Assembly (NCBI GenBank): GCA_040757595.1
Contig: JBFLWP010000004.1
Coordinates: 200,905-264,904, forward strand
Length of the DNA stretch: 64,000 bases
Reading direction: 5' to 3'
Source of the DNA: Nitrospirota bacterium
GTDB lineage: Bacteria > Nitrospirota > Nitrospiria > Nitrospirales > Nitrospiraceae
Below, piece after piece: positions 25,716 to 33,978 of this stretch. Position numbers and translations under genes: made by a program. A model generated the notes under the pieces. It was not told the origin of the DNA. It ran no database searches and saw only the letters and a program-made list of their open reading frames with translations. Within the stretch, counting starts at the first letter, position 1. Each line of letters starts with the position of its first letter.

Positions 25716-26373
25716 GCGAAGGCACGGGCGCGCTCCTCTGCCTATGTAGATTAGATAGGCCCTTTATCCATTTCAGCAGTTAGCCGCGACGCCTCCGATC
25801 CTCTCGATCCAGGGACCGGCTTCGAACGGTCGCTGGACTCCCAGCAAAACCAACCTGTTCCGCTGAATCGGTCTTTCCACCACCCACCTCAAGATTCCAT
25901 GGCATTGGCCTTGCTCTATGCTTTATTGCTTAGTCGTGAGGATATTGACATTCGTCGGTCTCTGTATAGAATGCTCTAAGGTTCTCCCCTACGCAGTCGC
26001 TTTGGCCGACCTCTTACTACTAAAGAGGGCGACATGGCTGCTCACGAGTGGCCCATCGGTCGTTTCCTCCCTGTTTCCAGGCTGTTCAGCTCCTTCGGGC
26101 CTCCGTACTGCCTCATCTCGCATTTCCGTTCTGATCACATTCCTGGGGCTGTTCAGTTCCGGCACCCGACAATGCCGAGTCACGCGTGCGCTCTGGGGCG
26201 AATCGGACCGGTGCGATCTGCGCGCACCTGAACAACTGCCGGTAACGGCCGACTGCGGGGGAAGCGGATAACAAAGTCCTTTGCTCACGCAGCGAGGGGA
26301 CGGCGTCGCGTTCACAGCAGTTTCGGCGGGACAGCATCCCCAGCCTATCCCGCCTAAGGAAGGAGGCCTTCCC
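25716..26373 (+). other. AT-richer regulatory gap before the sigma-54 block
   Basis: This 658-base gap has lower GC than its surroundings and no convincing gene. It contains a near-consensus sigma-54 promoter (25900-25915). Downstream is a hairpin in which CCTCTT (26010-26015) pairs with AAGAGG (26023-26028), flanked by GTCGC (25996-26000) and GCGAC (26029-26033). The implied leader of about 450 bases is unusually long. A 117-codon open frame at 25918-26271 has no ribosome site and no family resemblance, so I do not call it. Confidence 0.5.
25900..25915 (+). promoter_or_regulatory. putative sigma-54 (RpoN) promoter
   Basis: TGGCATTGGCCTTGCT fits the -24/-12 consensus TGGCAYRNNNNTTGCW at every position except the seventh, with exactly ten bases between the invariant GG and GC. 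The predicted start is near 25926. A sigma-54 activator is encoded 8 kb downstream at the end of the same gene block, which supports function. Confidence 0.6.
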
Positions 26374-27672
26374 GTGTCGTTAACACTGGACGCCAAACTC
26401 ACGAGCACCGGCACCAGGTTTAGAATCTTTCCGCAATCGCGGTTTCTCCAGGCATTCAAAAAACCGGAAACGATCTATGTCTCGCCCGCCCCGCAGGCGA
26501 TCAAGCCCGGCCCAGCCGACGACCGGTTCTATGTGCTCGACGCGATCAATAAGCGCCCATACGACCAGAGGCATGGCCGCGTTGATCCCTATTCGGGCCC
26601 CGTCCGGCCCTTGCTGAAGCCCGGGGCTGACGGCCACTTTGATCATTTCGACGTGGAATCACGCGATTTCCTGGTGGCAACGATGTACGCGACGGTGAGG
26701 CGCGTGCTCGACATCTGGGAAGATTATTTCGGCCGGACGATCGAATGGCACTTCAACCTTGACTTCGAGCGTCTCGAACTCGTGCCGTTGATCGAATGGG
26801 ACAATGCCCATTCAGGATACGGGTTTCTTGAATTCGGTTACGACAGACTCAGGCCGGGCGTTCCCGATCATTCCAAGCCACACTGCGAAAACTTCGACGC
26901 GCTCGCTCACGAGCTTGGGCACAGCCTCATTTTTGCGGAAATCCCAACTCCTCCCCAACCAGCTCAAACGACGGAATACTGGGGGCACCATGAAGCGGCG
27001 GGCGATCTGGTCGCCATTGTGGCCGCACTGCACTCCGACAGAGTGGTGTCTCACCTGCTGGACAGCTCGAGAGGCAACCTCTTCACTCCCAACGTGCTCA
27101 ACCGGATCGGCGACGTCTCGGCGAGCAAGGAAGTCCGCAAGGCGTTCAACGACGAAAGGATGTCCACGGTTCCCGAGGAGGAGCACGAGCTTTCCAAACC
27201 GTTGACCGGGGCGCTCTTCGATGTCTTTGTGGAAGTCTTCCAGAAGGAACTGGTCAAAAGAGGCCTGATTACTCAAAAACTCGCCGACCGATCCAACCAC
27301 GGCCCCGACGACGATGAGGACGATCCGGCCATTCAGGCGGAATTCAACGAAGCCTACGCGGGCAACAAAGCGGGCTTCCAGCAGGCGCTCCTGGAAGCAC
27401 GGGATTATCTGGGCACATTGCTCGCTCGCACGTGGACCGGGATGTCTCCGTACTTTTTTACGTACAGCGCACTGGGGCGGAAGCTGCTGAGCGTGGACCG
27501 TCATATGGGCGGCCAGCACCAGGAGACGATCAGATCCTGTTTCCAGTGGCGCGAGATCAGGCTTCCTAAAGATTCTCCCCCACACCGGATCCGGACCCTG
27601 AATGGCGAGCTAGGCCACTGCACGACCGACACAACGAAGTCCCGCCACCGGCGGGGGAGGCGGCGCGCATGA
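26374..27672 (+). CDS. thermolysin-like (gluzincin) zinc metalloprotein
   Basis: A 432-residue protein starting at GTG 26374, five bases after AAGGAGGCC. The zinc motif HELGH lies at residues 179-183. The third ligand is probably Glu 207 in HHEAAGDLVAIV, the equivalent of the NEAxSD segment of M4 peptidases. The upstream DNAHSGYGFLEFGY resembles their substrate-strand region. There is no signal peptide, which is odd for an M4-like enzyme and implies a cytoplasmic role. The acidic loop NHGPDDDEDDPAI may bind calcium. It is the first gene of the block, and its stop overlaps the decarboxylase start. Confidence 0.75.
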   Translation: MSLTLDAKLTSTGTRFRIFPQSRFLQAFKKPETIYVSPAPQAIKPGPADDRFYVLDAINKRPYDQRHGRVDPYSGPVRPLLKPGADGHFDHFDVESRDFLVATMYATVRRVLDIWEDYFGRTIEWHFNLDFERLELVPLIEWDNAHSGYGFLEFGYDRLRPGVPDHSKPHCENFDALAHELGHSLIFAEIPTPPQPAQTTEYWGHHEAAGDLVAIVAALHSDRVVSHLLDSSRGNLFTPNVLNRIGDVSASKEVRKAFNDERMSTVPEEEHELSKPLTGALFDVFVEVFQKELVKRGLITQKLADRSNHGPDDDEDDPAIQAEFNEAYAGNKAGFQQALLEARDYLGTLLARTWTGMSPYFFTYSALGRKLLSVDRHMGGQHQETIRSCFQWREIRLPKDSPPHRIRTLNGELGHCTTDTTKSRHRRGRRRA

Positions 27673-29981
27673 GCAACCTTCGCGAAGAATCTGAAAGGCA
27701 GTATCTGCGGCGTCTCGACAAGTACCTCGGACCGCCCCTACGTCTTGAGGGAGCCGCCTACGGCGCTCCCGAAGGATGGTTCTTGGGTCCCAAGGCGGAG
27801 AACGAAGAGCTGCTGCTGGAGTTGATCGTGGACGCCGTTCGCGAGCATTGTCGGTACCGGCGGAATTTTCATCCGGAGGACCCGGACGGCATCAGCGAAG
27901 CGGAGAAGGAATCCCCAGAGTACAAATATGCGGTCAGAACCCTGAAAGGCTATGCCAGACAACTGATCGAAAAGCTGCAATTGTCCGCTCCCTTCTTCAG
28001 CATGCGGTATCAGAGCCACATGTTGTGGGATCAGGCGCTTCCGGCCATCATCGGTTACTTTGCCGCCATGCTGTACAACCAGAACAACGTGGCCGCCGAG
28101 GCCTCTCCGATTACAACCCTGCTCGAAATCGAGGTCGGCAACGACCTGTGCCGGATGCTCGGCTACGTCCCGAAGAACGGCATCCTCCCGTGGGGCCATA
28201 TCACCTCTTGCGGATCGGTGGCCAACATCGAGGCCCTCTGGGCCGCACGCAACATCAAGTTCTTTCCGCTGGCCGTCTGCGCGGCGCTGCAGGAGAAGAG
28301 ATCCCCGCTCACTCCCGCGAAAGATATGATGGTGCGCTGTCTCAGTGGCAAGTCCGAACGATTGCGGGATCTGGATGCCTGGACCCTGCTCAACCTGGAG
28401 ATGGACGAGGTGGTCGCGTTGCCCTATCGGATCGCGGAACTGTGCGGGAAACCTCTCGGGGAGCTCACCAAAGCCATCAACAAGGACACGGTCCAGAACA
28501 TCGGGATGGCCGAATTCCATCACCGCTTCCTGAGCAGGGCAGATATCGAACCGCCAGTGGTCTTCGTGCCGTCCACGAAGCACTACTCCTGGCCCAAGGG
28601 CGCGACGCTGCTAGGTCTCGGGCAAAACTGCATGAAGTCCGTCCCCGTGGATAACGACGCTCGCATGGACATGGAACAGCTCCGGCAGCGGCTCGACGAT
28701 TGCCGAGACCGGTGCGTGCCGGTCATCGCGGTCGTCGCCGTCATCGGAAGTACGGGAGAAAGCGCGGTCGATCCGCTGGCGAAGATCCTTGGCCTGCGGA
28801 AACGCTACCGGACGAGGGGCACGGAGCTTTACTTTGCCGTCCATTGCGATGCCGCCTGGGGCGGCTACTTTGCCTCCATGCTCCGCAAGGACGAGTTCGT
28901 CGGTCGCCCCATCGCCAAGCCGAAGCCGGACCGAGTCTCACTCGCCACAGGCGAACCGCCTCCGGGACAGCATTGCGCGCCGTTTCACGCCGACCTGTGC
29001 TCCTTCCGGGAGGTGATCCCGGATTTTCCGATGAACGACCACGCCCTGGAACAATACAAATCTCTAGGGCTGGCCGATTCCATCACTGTCGATCCGCACA
29101 AAGCCGGCTACGTGCCCTATCCAGCCGGTGCCCTCTGCTACCGCAACTCCAGGATGCGTGATCTCATTTCCCTCAAAGCGCCCGTGGTCTTTCACAGCGA
29201 GAGCGAACCGACCGTGGGCATTTACGGGATCGAAGGGTCCAAACCGGGCGCCGCCGCGGCCGCCGTCTGGCTGGCCCATCGGGTCATCCGCCCGACGCAG
29301 GGCGGCTACGGACGGATTCTGGGGCAGTGCATGTGGACCTGCACGCGTCTGTATTGCCGCCTCGCGACGATGACCGACCCCCGCTTCAAGATCGTGCTCC
29401 TGAACAAGCTGCCCTCCGAGCGAAAGGGGCGCGGCAAGCGGGCCGTCGAAGAAGAGAGGAGGTACATCCGCAAACACTTCGTCCATCGTAGCAACGCGGA
29501 ACTGTTGGCCTTCTTAAAGAGAAGCAAGAAAGCGAGGAAACTCTTCAAGGAGCTTGGTCCCGACCAACTGATCCTCGCCTATTCGTTCAACTACTACACC
29601 AAGCCAGGAGACCCGGATAGTCTCAACGCCGATGCCGCGAAAATGAACGATCTCAACAACGAGATTTTCAAGATCTGCAGCATCACCGCCCCGGTCGCCG
29701 ACCTTAATTCCAAGAAGCTGATTCTCACCAACTCCGCGTTCACCGTCAAGGACTATGGCCAGCCGTTCATGGACGAGTACTGCAGGCGCGCAGGGGTCAA
29801 GCCGACGAACGGCGAGATCATTTTTCTGATCTCAACGACCATGGACCCCTGGACCACCGACATTCCCAGGACTCCGGACACGCCTGAGGGAGACTTCCTG
29901 GCGGTTGTCGAGGACGCCCTTCGGGAAGCCGTCTATCAAGGGTTGTCGAAGGTGCTACCGGAGGCGGCGCAGCCGAAATAA
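27669..29981 (+). CDS. large group II PLP-dependent amino acid decarboxylase
   Basis: A 770-residue fold-type I enzyme. N-terminal FFSMRYQSHMLWDQALP and the following FAAMLYNQNNVAAEASPIT resemble tyrosine and glutamate decarboxylases. The PLP region has HITSCGSVANIEALWAAR, FAVHCDAAWGGYFA and DPHKAGYVPYP, with the Schiff-base Lys at residue 478. SEPTVGIYGIEGSKPGAAAA follows, as in that family. It is about 150 residues longer than bacterial tyrosine decarboxylases, mostly at the C-terminus. It likely decarboxylates an aromatic or acidic amino acid; the substrate is unknown. ATGA overlap with the metalloprotein gene implies coupled translation. Confidence 0.88.
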   Translation: MSNLREESERQYLRRLDKYLGPPLRLEGAAYGAPEGWFLGPKAENEELLLELIVDAVREHCRYRRNFHPEDPDGISEAEKESPEYKYAVRTLKGYARQLIEKLQLSAPFFSMRYQSHMLWDQALPAIIGYFAAMLYNQNNVAAEASPITTLLEIEVGNDLCRMLGYVPKNGILPWGHITSCGSVANIEALWAARNIKFFPLAVCAALQEKRSPLTPAKDMMVRCLSGKSERLRDLDAWTLLNLEMDEVVALPYRIAELCGKPLGELTKAINKDTVQNIGMAEFHHRFLSRADIEPPVVFVPSTKHYSWPKGATLLGLGQNCMKSVPVDNDARMDMEQLRQRLDDCRDRCVPVIAVVAVIGSTGESAVDPLAKILGLRKRYRTRGTELYFAVHCDAAWGGYFASMLRKDEFVGRPIAKPKPDRVSLATGEPPPGQHCAPFHADLCSFREVIPDFPMNDHALEQYKSLGLADSITVDPHKAGYVPYPAGALCYRNSRMRDLISLKAPVVFHSESEPTVGIYGIEGSKPGAAAAAVWLAHRVIRPTQGGYGRILGQCMWTCTRLYCRLATMTDPRFKIVLLNKLPSERKGRGKRAVEEERRYIRKHFVHRSNAELLAFLKRSKKARKLFKELGPDQLILAYSFNYYTKPGDPDSLNADAAKMNDLNNEIFKICSITAPVADLNSKKLILTNSAFTVKDYGQPFMDEYCRRAGVKPTNGEIIFLISTTMDPWTTDIPRTPDTPEGDFLAVVEDALREAVYQGLSKVLPEAAQPK

Positions 29982-30029
29982 CGGCGAGCAGCAGCATGCC
30001 GTGACGTTGACAAAGAAAGGAGCCAACCC

Positions 30030-30914
30030 ATGACACCGCAGAAAGCGTCTTATGGCGGCAAGCGGGGCACAGAACCCTACGGAGGACATGAGCAAGGCGG
30101 CCACGCCCCAGGGCATGGGAGCGGGCCTCAAGCTCCGAAGGACAAGGGGATCGGCAACGAACCCCACCAGCACGCGTTTGTGATGCTCGGGACCAACACG
30201 CTTTTCTTGTGCCACCTCACGATGTATCAGGCGAGAGGATTCGAAGAACACCAGTATCAGGTCGTTCTGGAAACGAAGCTTCCGGAATGGGCGATGAGCA
30301 AGTATCGCGAGGCTCGTCTAAACGATCCTGACCAGACATATTTCCTCGGCAACGCCGGTGACGACTTGTTTACCCTCCCGCAGGCTGCCAGCCGGATGCG
30401 CGTTGCCTTCACCGGTAACGTGTTCCGGGGCATCCCTCCGGTAAAAGACAGATACGACAGTTGGCCTTGGGAAGGCGTGACCCCGTTTATCAAGAACGTT
30501 CGCGTCACGATCGAACGCTTCGTCTATTACCGGCTCTTCTCCGACAACATGGACTATCCTCGGTCGCTGACCTACATCGTTTTCGGCGCCAGCGACGAAG
30601 CGCATATGACCAACTACCAGACCAACCAGCCGGACTTCGATCACATCTTGAGTCTGAGCAAGAAACCCGACTGGATCCCTCCCGCACAACTGGAAGCCGG
30701 AATCCTCGTGGATCTCCCCAATGTTCAACGGATTCCGGACAAACCTCCGACCGCATGGGTCGGCTGCTCGAATCCTCTGCCGAAGGGCAGCACCCAGAAC
30801 GTGCGCTACCGGGCAATCGGGGAGAAGCGCCCGATCTTGATCGGGCCGACTTATTGGTTCAGCACCAAGGTCGCGAACCAGGTGAACCCTTGCCCGGACT
30901 CCGCGGGTCGGTGA
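30030..30914 (+). CDS. unknown protein of the sigma-54 block
   Basis: The 294-residue protein follows the decarboxylase by 48 bases with AAGGAG before the ATG. The first 45 residues are Gly/His/Pro-rich and probably disordered (YGGHEQGGHAPGHGSG). The remainder looks folded and beta-rich with many aromatics, including HAFVMLGTNTLFLCHLTMYQ and VYYRLFSDNMDYPRSLTYIVF. There is no signal peptide, membrane helix or catalytic motif I can name. The His-rich head could bind metal. I do not recognise it. Confidence 0.7.
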   Translation: MTPQKASYGGKRGTEPYGGHEQGGHAPGHGSGPQAPKDKGIGNEPHQHAFVMLGTNTLFLCHLTMYQARGFEEHQYQVVLETKLPEWAMSKYREARLNDPDQTYFLGNAGDDLFTLPQAASRMRVAFTGNVFRGIPPVKDRYDSWPWEGVTPFIKNVRVTIERFVYYRLFSDNMDYPRSLTYIVFGASDEAHMTNYQTNQPDFDHILSLSKKPDWIPPAQLEAGILVDLPNVQRIPDKPPTAWVGCSNPLPKGSTQNVRYRAIGEKRPILIGPTYWFSTKVANQVNPCPDSAGR

Positions 30915-30980
30915 GGGAATCCGAGCGATGGTGCGGCAGTCCCATTGACGGTCTGGAGAAGGGGCACGAGGAGGAGCGCC

Positions 30981-31802
30981 ATGGCCACAGCCGCAAAGCC
31001 AAGCGAACAAGAAAAAGACAATACCGAGCTCTGGCGTCTGATGTTTGCCGAGGGCCACCCGAAGTTGAAGTCCTTTCAGCGCCAGCATAGTTGGCTCCCT
31101 TCGCCTCCACGGTGCCGAATGTGTTTCGCGCCGTTTCGTGGAATCGGTGGCGTCTACATGCGCTTGCGAGGCAAGGGGCCGGCAAACCGCAACCCGAACT
31201 ATTGCAGCGCGTGCGACACCTTCATCCGGACCTACCCCGGCCGTGCGGAAGTGCCGATGTCGATGGTGATCGTGGATTTGGTCGGATCAAAGGAGTTGGC
31301 CAGCAGAATGACACCCAGCCAGTTCGGCGAAGTGCTGAACAACTTCTACAGGCCGGCCACCAACGTGCTCTCCGAGATCGATGGGTTCTTCATCCAGCTG
31401 AAGGGCGATGAGGTGGACGGCGTCTTCCCGCCCGGGTTCTCGGGGCCGGACTATGCCCGCAAGGCCGTGCAGGCCGCTGAGCACTTGCTGCGCATGCAGC
31501 TCCCGCCGGCCCCCGATGGCTCTCCGGTGGCCCTCAAAGTGGGGGTGCACACCGGCATCTTCTGCATCGGCACGGTTGGCGGGGACAGTGAGGCCGGTGT
31601 CATGGATGTGGGGGTCATGGGCCAGAACGTCCATATCACTCAACTTTTGGCCAAAGCGGCGCAGCCCGGCGAGGCGCTCATTACCGAAGCCGCCTGTACG
31701 GCTTCCGGGCAGCCGCTGCAGCATCTCGAGTCCCGCCAGCTCAAGCTGGAAGGCAGACAGGAACCCGTCGCCGTCCGCGTGATGCGAGCAGCGACGAACT
31801 GA
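30981..31802 (+). CDS. class III nucleotide cyclase with N-terminal Cys4 motif
   Basis: A 273-residue soluble protein from ATG 30981 (GAGGAGGAGCGCC upstream). An N-terminal region has CxxC pairs at residues 45/48 and 75/78, a zinc-ribbon or rubredoxin-like knuckle. Residues about 92-270 form a class III cyclase catalytic domain with the metal-binding Asp in SMVIVDLVGSKE, the second Asp in GDEVDGVFP, and VGVHTGIFCIGTVGG. It may make cAMP or cGMP or act as a sensor. It is the fourth gene of the sigma-54 block. A longer reading from 30945 lacks a ribosome site. Confidence 0.82.
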   Translation: MATAAKPSEQEKDNTELWRLMFAEGHPKLKSFQRQHSWLPSPPRCRMCFAPFRGIGGVYMRLRGKGPANRNPNYCSACDTFIRTYPGRAEVPMSMVIVDLVGSKELASRMTPSQFGEVLNNFYRPATNVLSEIDGFFIQLKGDEVDGVFPPGFSGPDYARKAVQAAEHLLRMQLPPAPDGSPVALKVGVHTGIFCIGTVGGDSEAGVMDVGVMGQNVHITQLLAKAAQPGEALITEAACTASGQPLQHLESRQLKLEGRQEPVAVRVMRAATN

Positions 31803-31820
31803 CGCCTCGGACGAACCGGG

Positions 31821-33737
31821 ATGCCGGCCATGAAAAAGCAGGCTGTCTTCTTCGACATCGGCGACACGTTAGGCGCCGTGATGACGGAACCCGGTTCCTC
31901 GCCAAGCCGTCGTCTCATCTTGTTCCCCGACGTTCGGGAGATTCTCAAGACCCTCCGCAGGAAAGGATGCCGCCTGGGCGTCATCTCGAACACGGGTCAG
32001 GAGCCGGCCGCCACGATCGACGCCATGCTGCGGAACGCCGGCATTCTGACGCACTTCGAGCCGAAGTTGAGACTATACAGCTCCGAAGTCCGAATGGAGA
32101 AAGACAGCCCGAAGATTTTCAAGCTGGCGGCCCAACGGGCCGGTTTGAAAGCCACTCCTTCTCGCTGCCTCTTCGTCGGTGAGGAGGCACGAGAGCGGAC
32201 GTTCGCCCTGGCCGCCGGGTGGAGGGTCGCTCCCGCTGTTTCTCTGGCCCTCGAAGCGCTGGAGGAACGAAAGATCCAATTCCTCCGCATCCATGTCCCC
32301 TCTCATCAGAATCAGCCGGTCTGGCGGCGGACGCTCCAACAGCGAACTCGTCCGCTGGCGCCCCTCCACGTGGCCGGGCCTGACGGCCGCGACATCTATG
32401 TCATGGCTTCGTTGGAAACCGCAGCCTCGCTGGACAACCAAGGGTTCCATGTCGATCGCCTGGGCCCGGTGGGTGCTCCGGATACCGGCGATCTGTACCT
32501 CCTGCGCGACGATCGCCAGACGCGCACCGGATTTCTTTCTCCTGAGGGACAATCAGAGACGCTCCTGGAAAGCCGTCCTGACCGGCCGGATGTGGTCAGC
32601 TCGACCCAGGAAGGCCTGTTCGTCATCCTGCCTGGTACGCGGAACATCGAAGAGCTCCATTTCAGGGAAGCCCGGCACGGCCATACGGTCAAACTGCTGC
32701 CGGACCCTTCGCTGCTCCGACCTTTTTCCCGCCAGCCCGGTTTTCGCGCCCTCAACTGGACAGCCGATGCCGGCGCGGCCGACCGTGCGCTCACGCGGCA
32801 TGAAATTGATGCGCTTGCCAAGATCGACGGGGCGTTGATTCAGCGCCTCGTCGACCGCTACAGCGGAGCGACGCCGATCGACGGCAGCCGGAGGATTCGC
32901 AGCCGGCACGTGCAGCATCCGGACAACGGACTGGCAGTCACAACCATCCTCGAAGATCTGCGCCTCTTGGGAGGGGGCCAATTCGTCTTGCGCACCCACA
33001 GAATCGAAGGCGGCCGGATCAAGAACGTCGAGGCGGAGTTTCGCGGGAGAACCCAGGAACTCGTCTTGATTACGGCGCACCTGGATTCAACCGCCAAGGG
33101 CGACGGGACCTATCGGCCGGACAAGGATCCGGCCCCCGGCGCCGATGACGACGCCAGCGGCATCGCGGCCGTGCTGGCCGCCGCCTCGGTCCTTGCCCGG
33201 TTGGCGCAAGGGACCAAGCCGAGGCGGACTGTCCGGCTCGTCCTATTCAACGCCGAAGAAGTGGGGTTGGTGGGCAGCAACCACTATGCCCGCGCGCTCG
33301 CTTCGCAGCAAGCGCCGGTCGTCGCCGTGTTCCAGATGGACATGGTGGGCCATCGCCTTGCAGGAAGCCGGGCACCGCATCCTTTCGAAATCCACCTCGG
33401 ATACGATTCGTTGCCTGATACGGTGCAGCGCTCGCGCATCCTCGCCGAGCGGATGGAACGGATCATTGCGCAGGTGGCGCCAAATCTCGCGAAACCTCAG
33501 ATATACGACCGGAACGATCCGGCTTCCGGCCGAAGCGACCACTCCAGCTTTCAACAGCGCGGATACGCCGCGGTGTGCGTGTCGGAGGATTTCTTCGTGG
33601 GACCAGACTCCGCCGCGCCCAATCCGCAGCCCAACCCGCACTATCATAAGAAAACCGATCAAATCATCGCGCCCGAATATGCCGCGGAAGTGGCGCGGGC
33701 AGTGGCAGCCGCAGCGTGGTTAACCGCCCAGCCGTGA
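31821..33737 (+). CDS. HAD-like domain fused to M28 zinc aminopeptidase domain
   Basis: A 638-residue two-enzyme fusion. Residues about 1-170 are HAD-like: FFDIGDTLG, VISNTGQEP and FVGEEARERTFA. The usual DxD is D-I-G-D, so the general-acid Asp is replaced by Gly, and motif IV has Glu for Asp. Residues about 330-638 are an M28 peptidase with the full di-zinc set: ITAHLDST, GADDDASG, FNAEEVGLVGS, MDMVG and NPHYHKKTD. There is no signal peptide. The product would trim peptides or amino-acid conjugates in the cytoplasm, consistent with a block built on peptide and amino acid processing. Confidence 0.85.
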   Translation: MPAMKKQAVFFDIGDTLGAVMTEPGSSPSRRLILFPDVREILKTLRRKGCRLGVISNTGQEPAATIDAMLRNAGILTHFEPKLRLYSSEVRMEKDSPKIFKLAAQRAGLKATPSRCLFVGEEARERTFALAAGWRVAPAVSLALEALEERKIQFLRIHVPSHQNQPVWRRTLQQRTRPLAPLHVAGPDGRDIYVMASLETAASLDNQGFHVDRLGPVGAPDTGDLYLLRDDRQTRTGFLSPEGQSETLLESRPDRPDVVSSTQEGLFVILPGTRNIEELHFREARHGHTVKLLPDPSLLRPFSRQPGFRALNWTADAGAADRALTRHEIDALAKIDGALIQRLVDRYSGATPIDGSRRIRSRHVQHPDNGLAVTTILEDLRLLGGGQFVLRTHRIEGGRIKNVEAEFRGRTQELVLITAHLDSTAKGDGTYRPDKDPAPGADDDASGIAAVLAAASVLARLAQGTKPRRTVRLVLFNAEEVGLVGSNHYARALASQQAPVVAVFQMDMVGHRLAGSRAPHPFEIHLGYDSLPDTVQRSRILAERMERIIAQVAPNLAKPQIYDRNDPASGRSDHSSFQQRGYAAVCVSEDFFVGPDSAAPNPQPNPHYHKKTDQIIAPEYAAEVARAVAAAAWLTAQP

Positions 33738-33978
33738 GAGTTCAGGCCCGCCCTCGAGGGTCCTGGCTCAAGACGTGCGGAAGCCCTGCCGCCGTTCCGA
33801 CGGACGCGGAGCGGCGGAGACGACGGACCCGAAAGGTTCCGTCCCCGGAGAGCGATCCCCCACGATGCGAACGGACACCTCCCTGACGGCCGAAAGCTTG
33901 CCTTCATCGAGCACCCTTGCTAGAATCTGCCCGCCGTTTGCGCCGGCTCCCGAGTTGTCCACACAAGGAGGGCAGGCC

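Noticed and set aside
25918..26271. 117-codon open frame after the sigma-54 promoter
   Set aside because: No ribosome site, no recognisable family, and overlapping alternative frames of similar quality. Treated as leader.
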